NCBI RefSeq assembly: GCF_963678635.1
Contig: NC_087066.1
Span: forward strand, 2,017,745 to 2,081,744
Reading direction: 5' to 3'
DNA: 64,000 bases
Source: Symsagittifera roscoffensis
Taxonomy: Eukaryota; Xenacoelomorpha; Acoela; Convolutidae
Shown here: positions 11,203 through 21,817 of the stretch, one piece after another
Numbering within the stretch: position 1 is the stretch's first letter
How the letters are laid out: each line of letters opens with the position of its first letter
Notes under the pieces: generated by a model
Told to the model about the DNA's origin: nothing
The model's input: the letters and a program-made list of their open reading frames with translations, nothing else
Database searches by the model: none
Made by a program: the position numbers and the translations under genes

Positions 11203-11532
11203 AACCTTGAAGTTAATCTTCAAAATCATTTCAGGCGCTAAACAAAATTAATATTATACAATAACGATTGATAAAAAGATCTAAGATCGTTTTCCTAAAA
11301 CTCTGCAGTATTATACAAAACATGTTTGAAAAAGATTTATTGAAAAAAAAAAATAAAAATTAGTAGCATGACAATAAATGGTTAGTAATTATAAATCATC
11401 CTGTTGTTCCAGCTTCATCACCTAAAACATAACAGCAATCATAAACCCACTAATATCATCAAAACACTAAATCTTTCCTTTACACACATCTAAAATTTTA
11501 TTAAAACTTAAAGTCACTTAATTTTAAAACCA

Positions 11533-11557
11533 GATCATCAAGGCTTATCCTTGGATC
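11533..11557 (+). repeat. Duplicated leader hairpin, copy 1
   Basis: A 25-nt unit beginning GATCATCAAGG and ending CCTTGGATC. CAAGG pairs with CCTTG around CTTAT, and the terminal GATC ends pair across a 2-nt bulge. An identical unit follows 60 nt later, and both are kept in element 2 at 38205-38229 and 38262-38286. Confidence 0.8.
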
Positions 11558-11592
11558 TTAAATCATTTTCTACTTAATAAAATTTCAAATTT

Positions 11593-11617
11593 GATCATCA
11601 AGGCTTATCCTTGGATC
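11593..11617 (+). repeat. Duplicated leader hairpin, copy 2
   Basis: Identical to 11533-11557 over 25 nt although the spacer between them differs, so the unit itself appears to be under selection. Confidence 0.8.
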
Positions 11618-11654
11618 AAACAGAACAACTTTGTTCTCCCCCACCCATTTAATT

Positions 11655-11685
11655 AGTGTCTAACGACCTCAAACGTCGATTCACT
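11655..11685 (+). ncRNA. Leader stem-loop 1
   Basis: Outer stem AGTG/CACT, internal loop TCTAA, inner stem CGAC/GTCG and a 7-nt loop. Its layout matches stem-loop 3 with different paired bases. It is conserved at 38323-38353. Confidence 0.6.
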
Positions 11686-11758
11686 ACCCAACCCTTTCTA
11701 AAGACCCAAAACTAATAGAAATTTTTACACAAAACTAATCATTCAAATTAGGATAAAC

Positions 11759-11789
11759 AGTGAAGAACTTCGGTTATTCATCCTTCACT
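11759..11789 (+). ncRNA. Leader stem-loop 2 (UUCG loop)
   Basis: A 7-bp outer stem AGTGAAG/CTTCACT encloses AAC-TTCG-GTT, a short stem capped by the very stable UUCG tetraloop. It is conserved at 38426-38456. Confidence 0.6.
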
Positions 11790-11845
11790 TGACCCCCCCT
11801 CTTACCAGACCCAGGATAAATCTTAGACTTAGTAAGTTTAAAATA

Positions 11846-11878
11846 GTATCTAACGAACTACTCGCGTTCTAATTATAC
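11846..11878 (+). ncRNA. Leader stem-loop 3
   Basis: Outer stem GTAT/ATAC, internal loop CTAAC, inner stem GAAC/GTTC and a 7-nt loop. It has the same architecture as stem-loop 1 with compensating changes in both stems. In element 2 (38512-38544) the outer stem has one mismatch. Confidence 0.6.
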
Positions 11879-11978
11879 CTGAACCTTGTGGATCGATTTA
11901 CTATTCTCCAACCCTTGAACACAATCACTACCCCTAAGTAAGATTAAGTAAGTTAACACCTTAACTTATACTAGCCAC

Positions 11979-12020
11979 GAGAAAGTAAAAATCATTCTTC
12001 GGAATCGATATACTTTTCTC
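11979..12020 (+). ncRNA. Leader stem-loop 4 (UUCG loop)
   Basis: A long outer stem GAGAAAGTA/TACTTTTCTC with one bulge, and an inner stem ATTC/GAAT capped by TTCG. Element 2 has TCCG in the loop with both stems unchanged (38645-38686). CTCCAACCCT follows directly. Confidence 0.6.
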
Positions 12021-12133
12021 TCCAACCCTGAACAAATAGACCCAGGTTAAGCTAACCAAAAAATCGTAAGAACTAACAGTTTAGGAAAATAGAAATCATT
12101 TAACAACCTTTTGCATCAGTCATCCTAAACCTT

Positions 12134-12601
12134 ATGTCATTTAAAAACCTAGGAAATAAACAAACAATCATTTTACACAATTGTGAAATAGATAACAAAA
12201 AATACGACCTTGTAATCACACCTCATACACAAACAGTTGGATACATTCGCACAAAACGACAGACACTAAAGAGGAAAATAATAACTAAACAGAGACAAAT
12301 AACACGAAAAAGATTTTCAAAAAATCGAAACGCATTTTCAGAATCAGAAACCAACAATTTAGACGAACTTTACAAACTAAAAGAATCAATAGATAAAAAT
12401 TACCCACTCCACGATCAATTATATTTTTCTGACTCAGAAACAACTTCAAATTCATCACAAAGAGGAAAAAGAAGAATAAAAAAGCAGTACAAACACAAAC
12501 CAGTACATCTATACAATTGGAATCAACCAATTCGACATATTAATAATTACATATTAACAGTCATCGAACGAAAAAATGAGTTCAACACACACCCCAGGTG
12601 A
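12134..12601 (+). CDS. ORF B, arginine-rich protein overlapping gag
   Basis: A 155-aa very basic protein. Clusters such as KRQTLKRK with 'RQITRKRFSKNR' (about residues 37-66) and 'GKRRIKKQYKHK' (about 115-126) resemble nuclear-localising or RNA-binding arginine-rich motifs. Between them lies an acidic serine stretch (SDSETTSNSS). Element 2 keeps the frame as 154 aa (38800-39264). Its 3' end overlaps the gag frame: gag is open from 12558, has an ATG at 12576, and lies +1 relative to ORF B, which stops at 12601. Two readings fit: an independent regulatory RNA-binding protein, or an N-terminal Gag domain joined to Gag by +1 frameshifting. The homologous gag ATG is ATA in element 2, favouring frameshifting or splicing there. 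No family is recognised. Confidence 0.7.
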   Translation: MSFKNLGNKQTIILHNCEIDNKKYDLVITPHTQTVGYIRTKRQTLKRKIITKQRQITRKRFSKNRNAFSESETNNLDELYKLKESIDKNYPLHDQLYFSDSETTSNSSQRGKRRIKKQYKHKPVHLYNWNQPIRHINNYILTVIERKNEFNTHPR

Positions 12602-15600
12602 CGAAACTCCAGATGATGATGAAATCTTTCCTTTTATAGTAGATGCAGATACTGATAGAGGACAACACATATTTTGACAAAATTTACTCGTAAATTTATT
12701 TGAACCCGGAATCAGTCCATGTAAAACAGAGTTCCCCGATGTAAAAATCAAAAGACAAATCATAGATCACTATCTAAAAGATATATGCAACATAACACAA
12801 CAGTATGGAATCTACTCTATAGAATTCACTTCCCCAAACCATAATAATAGAACATATACTATTCAAACAGACGATCTTGATTTAGAATTTTCAAAAGTTT
12901 TTTCAGAATATATAAAAAGCATCCAATACCATAACTCACAAAGAGCAAACTCCATTTTCACCAATGAAGTTTTCGCAATAATATATAGTTATATTTCGAT
13001 ATTAGAAAATGAACTCCCATTAACAAATGTCTCACCGACAGAAACATCTAAACATTTAAGAGTACGACATGAAATCACACTACTCTCTAGTTATTTAAAC
13101 ATCATTAAAGAAAATTTCACGAAAGACGACGTTTCACAACATACAAAACACGATCTACAAAAAATTTTAGCATGGTTCATAATAGATTATTTCACACACA
13201 ATATTGATTTAATTGCACAAGCAAGAAAAAATTTTAGACCCCAAAATTCGAACGATGATACCGCTATCACAGAACAATCAGATTATGTTTGGGACCCCGA
13301 ATGGTCTCATCCCGCATTTATAAGCTTTCCACAATCAATCTCAAGTCAAGCAATAGGTACAATATCTTACATAAGAGATTATGTAAGAGTAATACCATTA
13401 ACAATTGATGCAACACCATTAAACTATAATACATTTTTACCCGATACACAAAATAATAGTTTAAACTCTACAGTCATACACAACGAAAACCTCAATGGAA
13501 CTAGGAATCTTACTCAACAAGATATCCAGACACCATCACACTTCATAAATGAAGAAATTGTACACACAACAACTACACAACAAAGTATTTCACCAATACG
13601 TCCAAATTTAACGACACCAAGAAATACAAATCCTTCACAAACACAGGTAACCTTACAATCAACCGTTAAACCTTCGGTTGCCCCTAAATATTCACATACG
13701 GATTACCAAACATACAGACCCATGACAATACCATCGAAAACACGCAAAACATTCAATAGAAACAACTTTGCAGACCATAATTATAATTATACACATCCAT
13801 CAAAAACAAATTATCAACCACAAAGGAATTTTAATCAATATACAAAACCTCGAAACTGGGATAACCCAACGGCCCAATATAATTCCAAAAATTTTCAACC
13901 AAATCCTCCACAGGATCGCAGTGAAAATTACCCATTTTTTCAACAAAATAGAAATAAAAAACAAACATCTTATCAAATGGATTATTTATCCTCAGATGAT
14001 GATTTCTTACAACCAGATATATTTGCACCAAATACTCAAGAATATCGTAGACAAGGAATACAGAAAACACGTACAAATCATAGAAATTTTTCTCCACAAC
14101 CAATAGATGCACAACATCAACAACCAATTCACCAACAAAATCTAATTAATACACAATCTTTTCAACCAATTCAACAACAAAATCCAATGACTGCACACTC
14201 GTATCAACCATCACAAATGCAAAATGAAATACCACTCCCATATTATCTCCAACAACATGAAATAACAAGAAACCAACTGTCAAATTTTTCTCAAATGCCA
14301 AATGCAGCAGAATCATTACAAATGACAATGAATCCATACCTTATGGGTGGATCATCGATAACATCAAATAAACCTTTAATGGTCTTCACAGGAACAGACC
14401 CTGAATACTCTGTAGAAGATTATTTAAATGCAGTAACAGCAAATTTGATTTTAAATATAGGACCTGAACCAATTAACACGCCACTACATCAAAACTGGAT
14501 ACATCGACGCACAGCGTTGATACAAACAACCTTAGATGGCGCAGCCCAAAAATGGTTTTCAGTACTACCTCTAGAAATAAAATCAAACTGGAAAAGATTT
14601 ACACAAGAATTTTCAAAAATGTTTGACTCCGAAAGAAACAAACAACAACAAAGAGTTTTATGTAATGAAATTCGTAGATTACCAAACGAAACCATCAAGC
14701 AAATAGCAGTACGAATCGAAACACTAGTTCGAAAAGCATACTCACTAAATACACATGACTATAAAAACACAAAGATGACAGAAATCTTAATGATGACCTT
14801 AACACCACAATTAAGGAAAATAGCAATAAAAAAGAGAGCATCCCATCCTTCTTCAATTCGAGAACCCGATTTAGATTTTCGAAAATTAGTAGACAAATTA
14901 GAACAAGCAGAAATCACGATGAAACTAGAAGAAACGGAAAATCTGAAATTACAATACGTTAACAAAATTGAAACGACTCCCACTAATATTAATAATATAC
15001 AGGAATCAGAAACAGACCTCGTTGAAAAAATCACTGAAATACTTAATATTTACGAAAAGAACCCGAACTTTAAAGGCAAACCATCTTTCAAAAAATGGTG
15101 TAATTATTGCCGACGATACGGACACAGTATTTCCGAATGTAGACAAAAACAGCAAGATAGTCAAAATAAACCTCAAAAATACAAAGAACCAAATAAATCA
15201 TTCTATCAATACATGAAAAAAGATCAAAATCTACCAAACAAAAATGTATACAGCAACAACAGTTCAGGAAAACCACTTCCGAACAATACCAGTTATACAA
15301 GAAATCAATCCCCATATAACTCAAGTTATAGAGGAAGATCACCAGAACGAAGAAACACGTATAATTCATCACAAAATCACTACAATAGACCAAATAGTAG
15401 AAATAACTACTCCAGATCAAATTCAAATACACAACGATTTGTTTCTAGATCTAATTCCCAATCAAGAAATAACTACTATCCAAACAACCAATCACGAAAT
15501 TCATCATACAATAGGAATAGAAACTACTCCTATAATCGAAATAGAAGTTATTCAAACAACCGAGACCAGAATTATCCAAACAATCGATCAAGGAATAACT

Positions 15601-18600
15601 CATATAATAGATCGAACTATAACAGACCAAACAATAATTACCAAAGCAGATCGCGAAATAATTCACAAAATCGACACCCAAGTTATAATAATCGTTATAG
15701 AAATTATTCCCAATCACCACATAGGAATAATAATAACTATAATAATTCTAATAATCGTCACAGAAGCAGTACACCTAAACATCAAAGACAAATCAATCAA
15801 GTACAAGCTAACCCAGAAACAACATCAGACCCTCCAGGTATTGATGACACAGTAACTGATACGTTACAACTCAATCAAATAAACTGTACATCATCAGATT
15901 CAGAAAGTGATACTGAAAACACTCTTGCTATCAATATGATAAAAGTCGAAAATGACTATGAATCTGTCATATATGAACAACCCTTTCCATCACATATATA
16001 TGAAAATCAATCAGAATTTCTTCAAAATAATTACACTACACCCATAAATTCCACACCAACAACGCAAGAAACAAATGCAAAAAATACTACAGAACAACCC
16101 AATCAAAATGTCAAAACAAAATGCTTGAATACAAACCACATCTACCAGAATATACAAAAAGAACAACCCAAAGAAAAAATTTGGACAATACCATTTCTCT
16201 TAGAAAGCCCAAGAAACAAAGAATTTCAACCACCAGACCTTGAAATAGATTTTTTAATTGATTCAGGAGCAGAATCAAACATAATAAACATTCCCACATG
16301 GAATGAAATAAAAACTTTACATCCGAAGCTAACACCTCTTGAAACCTCCAGTAAGCTAGCAACAGCACAAGGATCAACATTGATAAACTACGGAAAAATC
16401 CAATTATTTCTCCTCCCTACCAGAACAATGGAGCAAAGCAAAATTCTAAACAAGCCATTTAAACAAATATTCCATATCACTGATATTAAATATAATATCA
16501 TTGGAATACCATTTATTTCGAAGTATATACCAACAATTAACATCCTAAATAGTAAAATATTAATCAAAGATAAATATACAAAAACAAAAGAAACATCCTT
16601 AACATTTTTTCAAAGATTAAATAAACAACCACCATTCTTTTCAAAATTCTACCCGATATTTAACCAACAAAGAAAACACCTGAAACCACTATCAGGAAAC
16701 ATCTATAATTTTTCAATCAAACAAGTTCACCAATATGATAAAGAACAAAACAAACAAAAATTTTATATGTCAGATTTTGAATTCAAACCTATTCATAAAT
16801 TTTTCAAAATCACAATCTCTTCAATAAAATATTTGAAAAATTCGAATTCAGATATTATTTCCTTACATGTTTATAACAACACACCTTACCAAGTAACATT
16901 ACCTTTAGGACTTTTAGGATATTGTGAAACTAACGCCACAATATCACCAATACACGAAAAAGCCTATCGCGTAAATAATATACTCCAATTAATAGATATT
17001 TGCCAATCTACAATTCTTAATGAAGAATTATCTATAAATAATATAATAAGTAACGAAAATAGAAATACGGATTATTTCACAAAAACTCCATATTTCAAAC
17101 CTACATTCAACATCAGTAACTACACAGAGAACCAACAGAAATTTTTAACAATGTTTAATTTCCAACATTCACAAATAACACAAGACGAATTTGAAAAGTT
17201 AGCCAAACAGCTAATTAAATATTCATCAGTCTATGCAACATCAAAATTCGATGTTGGCAAAATCAGTTCATCACTACATCTCCCATTAAAACTAGACGCA
17301 GTTTTCAAAAAACAGAGAGCAAGTAAAGTACCAATTCACTTACATGATAAAGTAAACAGATTACTCGATATTTTAGAACAGTACAATATTATATCACCAG
17401 TTAATAAAGAAGAACAACCAAAAGGCAACACATTCATCAACCCCGTTATCATTCTAGCTAAAGGAGAATCATTAAAAATCGTTCTCGACGCTAGATACCT
17501 CAATTCACTCATAGATGAATCAAAATGTAATTGGCCCATTGAACCAATACAAGTTATTTTAACAAAAATAAATGGCAAATACTTCACAACCGCCGATATG
17601 AATAGTGCATACAATCAAATGCCACTAGATGAACAATCACGACGTTTAACACAATTTGTTATCGGAAACCAACAATATGAATTCAACCGCTTATTCTATG
17701 GAATATCCATAGGACCAGCAGCATTTTCAGCTTTTATGAGCAAAATTTTTAGACCACTAATACTCAAGAAAAACGCAATCACCTATCTAGACGATGTTTT
17801 TATGCAATCAAAAACAAAAGACGAAATGTTCAATGTTTTAGAAAAATATCACCAAATACTTCAGAACGAAAATCTGAAGGCCGCCCCCGATAAATCGCAC
17901 TTCTTTTTGACAAGAGTTAAATTCTTAGGACATAACATAGAAAGAAAAACAATAACTCCACTGAAATCACGCATTGACGCTATTCAAAAACTTCAACCAC
18001 CAACAAATAAAAAGAAAATCCAAGAATTCCTTGGAATGTTAAACTTTTTAAGTAAATATGTTTATAAAATGCAATTATATCTACGACCATTTTATAACAT
18101 CCTTAGACAACAAAATAACTTTGAATGGAATACAGAACATCAAGCACGATTCGAAGAAATAAAGAAACTTTTAACTGAACAAATTTCAAATACAATTCCA
18201 GACCCTGATCAACCATTTTATGCAATGTGCGATGCTTCGAACTTTGGTATCGGCGCAGCATTATTACAATCACATAATGGTACAAACAAAATGAACCTTA
18301 TATCAGCAAACTCCCGATTATTCACTCAAGCAGAGCTACGACTCTCAACCCTAATGAGAGAATGTACAGCCATAATCTATACACTTACAGAATATGAATT
18401 TCTGATACTTGGATCAAAACATCCCACAGTTTTATTCACAGACCACAAACCAATCATTTTTCTTTTCACACAAAAATCTAACCCAAACCACCGAGTTTAC
18501 AGATTTCAATTAATTCTAATGAAGTTTCCAAACTTACATATAGTTTGGACTGCAGGAAAAAATCTTGCATTACCAGACACCTTAAGTAGAAATACACCAC

Positions 18601-20798
18601 CTGAATTACTTACACGAAAAACAACAGTTGAAATACCCAAAAATATAAAATTCTACCTTGCAGAAAACGAAACATCACCTCGATTAGAATGCAAATATGC
18701 AGTAAAAACTGATATTGAACAATCACAAATAAATAATTTACAACATTTCCCACTTTATTTAGATTGTCAAAATAATCATTATGAAGTTGACCTACTTGGA
18801 ACATCAACTTTTAAACCAATCCCATACTCTCAATGGATAAAAAATAACACCCAACAAAAACGAACAAAACAACACCTACCTAAAAAAGACCATTTTCCAC
18901 TAATTGAAAAAGAAAATTTAACTGATAAAATAAATTTATCAGGACCACAAACAAATGATTCAAAATACACAATAAATCAAGTTTTTGACCTTCACGACCC
19001 ACTTGATACAATACCCTTATCTAAATTAGAAATCGAAAACATTTTTCTCCCCCCAACAGATACGATTACAATTTCAACACTGAAACAATATCAAAATCTT
19101 GACCCGATAATTCGACAACTGAAATCATGGCACAAATATAAAACTAAACCTATCAAAGCAGATTCAACCATTCTAGGAAACAAAACACTCCTCCGATACT
19201 TTCGCAAATTTAACAACACAACAATTAACGAAAACACAGACCTTCTAGAATACAAATTAAATGAATCTACGGTTCCCTGTCTCCCTATAAGTATGATTCT
19301 TATAGCTTTTAATATTTCACATACACAAAATATTAAAGGACACTCTGGATCAGAAAAAACATATTCAAATTTTATACAAAATTTTTACTTCCCAAATGCA
19401 CCGATTTGGATAAAAGTACTATGCAATGATTGTATAGTATGTCAACTGAATAAACCTTACCCAAATCAAAAACAAATAGCACAAAAACAAGATTTTAAAG
19501 GACAAAGTTTGTACTTTAATCACCGTATCTCATTTGATACTAAAGGCCCAATTTCACCCTCATCAGAAGGAAACTCCTACATTATGGTAATTGTTGACGC
19601 ATTTACACATTATGTAGCACTTAACCCAGTACCACATTGTAACGCTTATTACGCTTACACAACACTCTATGAACACTGGATAGCAAAATTCGGACTACCA
19701 GAAATTTTAGTTACAGACAACGGCACAGAATTCATAAATAATGAAATTATCACACTATGTCATTTATATAACATTAAACACAAACCACGTACATCTCATG
19801 CACCTTGGACAAACGGTTTAGTCGAAGGTATGAACCGCTCACTACAAGAATATCTTAGATGTATCATCAACGGAAATGATACAAAATATACCGAATGGTC
19901 AGCAGATGTAAAATTATTTCCCTTAGCATATAATTCACAAATCACGACAACTTTAGGAATGTCACCATATGAAATGGTTTTCAACCAAAAGCCACGCAAA
20001 CCAATAATGTTTACAGCAAATTCCCATAAAAACGCACAAGGTTATTGTCAACCAACTAAAGACTCAATTTGTTATAACCTACCTTTACATACACACGATG
20101 AAGATCATTTTCATCACCCACAAATTCTTAAATTAGCCTCCGGTACACACACCGAATGGATTTTAAATAGAGATAAGAAACACAATGAAATTTACCAAAA
20201 AATAACGAAAAAGTTATTACAAAGACAAAACATAAATGAACAAATCAATTCACGTTTTACACCAGCTTCCGATTTAAAAATTGGAACATTTGTTTTAATA
20301 CCTAATTTTAATACTCAAAAAGGAATTTCTAAAAAATTACAACCCCTCCGAAAAGGACCCTACCAAATAATTGCAAAACCCACTGATGTCACATATAAAA
20401 TTACCGACTCAAACAAAAAAGAAATCGTTCAACATCGAAACAACCTATTACCTTATTACCCAAAAGAATACGCACTCCGCGAATTAACTCAATTATATTC
20501 TTTCACAGGATTAAAAATCATTCAAAACGAACCACATCTGAAAAACACAGAACAAAATGATAACCCCACCGAAAATCAAAACACAAAACCAACCGCCACC
20601 AAAAACAATACACAAAACCATAAAGAATCTCCAAAACTAAGAAAAAATAGAAAAATGACAGAACAAATAATACCCCAAGAAGAAATAGACAAATCAGAAC
20701 ATAGAAAAACAACAAGACTCCAAAATCAACCACGTAAAAACTACAAAATGTTCATCCCCCAATCTAAAATATTAAAGAAAGTAGAATTTAAAAAGTAA
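12576..20798 (+). CDS. gag-pol: Gag-Pol polyprotein with one in-frame TGA
   Basis: One frame is open from 12558 to TAA at 20796-20798, interrupted only by TGA at 12675-12677 (element 2 has TGT there). The ATG at 13722 is merely the first after the TGA. Residues below count from that ATG. A Gln/Asn-rich stretch is followed by a capsid-like helical region (about 220-415), a CCHC knuckle (C460, C463, H468, C473), a long Arg-Ser-Asn-Tyr-rich tail, aspartic protease DSGA (847), reverse transcriptase with YLDD (1355-1358), RNase H acidic residues D1504, E1547, D1574 and D1619, integrase zinc region (H1867, H1874, C1901/C1904/C1907), catalytic D1999 and E2035 exactly 35 residues apart with D1939 upstream, and a GPY module at 2212. 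Gag and Pol share one frame, as in some Ty3/gypsy lineages, so the Gag:Pol ratio must be set otherwise. Whether the TGA is a knock-out or a readthrough site is open. Confidence 0.92.
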
Positions 20799-21399
20799 TT
20801 TTAAGATTTTATACTTCACAATCTTGAAACCTCCGTAACATTTTTCATTTCAATTTTTCAAAATAACATGCTCACAAGTACGCAATAATTCTAGTTCAAA
20901 ATAGACCAATAGGATTCATCCAATCCGCCACCTTCTCTAACTCAAACTAAGAATCAATTAGACGAATAATCTAGAACTCCAGGCACATCTCTAACTATAA
21001 CTTTACAACCTCCAGGTCAAAAATAAGCAAACCACTCCAACTTGACAGCTAAAATAAATATCACCATAATACCGTACCCCTCCCTTATCTAATAACCCAA
21101 AGATCAACAATATTTCCCCAACTCAGACCACGAATACCCCCAAAACAAATTTGATAACTTAGCCTAAAGTAACAAAATGAAGATTTTAATTAGCCTAAAG
21201 TATAAAAATCTCACCATACCCCGGATCATTTGACAAACAAAAATAAAGAAAAAGACGACCTCCCAGTCACCATGAAAATTGCCCCCAACAATTTTTTACA
21301 AAACTCAACCCACTTGTCAAAAAACTAATAAATAATTCGACCACACTAGAAAATCGCCTCAAACAGCAAAAAATATTCGACCAAGAGATCATTTCTTAA
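20799..21399 (+). other. Spacer between pol and ORF C
   Basis: About 600 nt without a long frame. CTCCAGGCA- and CCTCCAGGTC-like strings recur, and TTAGCCTAAAGTA occurs twice (about 21160-21205). The corresponding spacer in element 2 (47466-48076) keeps several of these blocks, suggesting a function such as splice acceptors or RNA structure. Confidence 0.5.
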
Positions 21400-21630
21400 A
21401 TGCTTTTCTCTCAAACAGTCGCTCAAATACTTATAAATTTTAAACATTTTTTTTCAATACTTGAAGCTTTTATAATATTTCTTTTTGATCTACTTGAATC
21501 TTTTCTAATAATCTTAATCATTTTTTGTAACATTTTTTTAATTTTCTACACAATACTCGAACTATTCCTCCAACTTTCCAAAACCCTTGAATATATCCAC
21601 AGGTACGATTTTAACAACTTGTCTAAATGA
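21400..21630 (+). CDS. ORF C, small hydrophobic protein
   Basis: A 76-aa frame that is almost all Phe, Leu and Ile over residues 8-60, with two or three potential membrane segments and a short polar tail. Its TGA overlaps the ATG of ORF D as ATGA (21627-21630). In element 2 the homologous ATG is at 48077, but the frame ends after 24 codons with further stops, so this gene is conserved only in part. Strong hydrophobicity can arise by chance in T-rich DNA, so confidence is moderate. If real, the ATGA junction suggests coupled translation with ORF D. Confidence 0.4.
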   Translation: MLFSQTVAQILINFKHFFSILEAFIIFLFDLLESFLIILIIFCNIFLIFYTILELFLQLSKTLEYIHRYDFNNLSK

Positions 21631-21812
21631 TACGAACAATTTTCAGTAGAACTGATATTTTTTTATTGTTTGTAATTTTCATAACATTTCTATCATCCCT
21701 CATTTTGACCATATGTAAATGTATAAAGAAAGCAATCATCACATTTGCCCTAGCAACAATTTTTTTTTTTTTTTTGGAAGAATATTATAATAAACATAAA
21801 CCTTCCCAATAA
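21627..21812 (+). CDS. ORF D, two-helix membrane protein
   Basis: A 61-aa protein: polar start MIRTIFSRTD, a membrane segment (about 11-30), a basic cysteine turn 'CKCIKK', a second hydrophobic segment (about 36-50) and a polar tail EEYYNKHKPSQ. Element 2 has an intact 62-aa homolog (48316-48504) with the same start, turn and tail, although its upstream ORF C is broken, so D is the selected unit. The helix-turn-helix membrane hairpin with a basic loop is reminiscent of small viral ion-channel or membrane-remodelling proteins, but this is only an analogy. A long T run at about 21761-21776 encodes the phenylalanines of segment 2. Confidence 0.65.
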   Translation: MIRTIFSRTDIFLLFVIFITFLSSLILTICKCIKKAIITFALATIFFFFLEEYYNKHKPSQ

Positions 21813-21817
21813 AGTAA

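Larger units (their letters stand above)
11203..12133 (+). promoter_or_regulatory. Structured 5' leader
   Basis: Nearly 930 nt without a long frame between ORF A and ORF B, well conserved in element 2 (37869-38799). It contains a duplicated hairpin (11533 and 11593) and a series of stem-loops at 11655, 11759, 11846 and 11979, several followed by CCAACCCT. Such leaders usually carry packaging, dimerisation or internal ribosome entry signals; which applies here is unknown. Confidence 0.65.
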
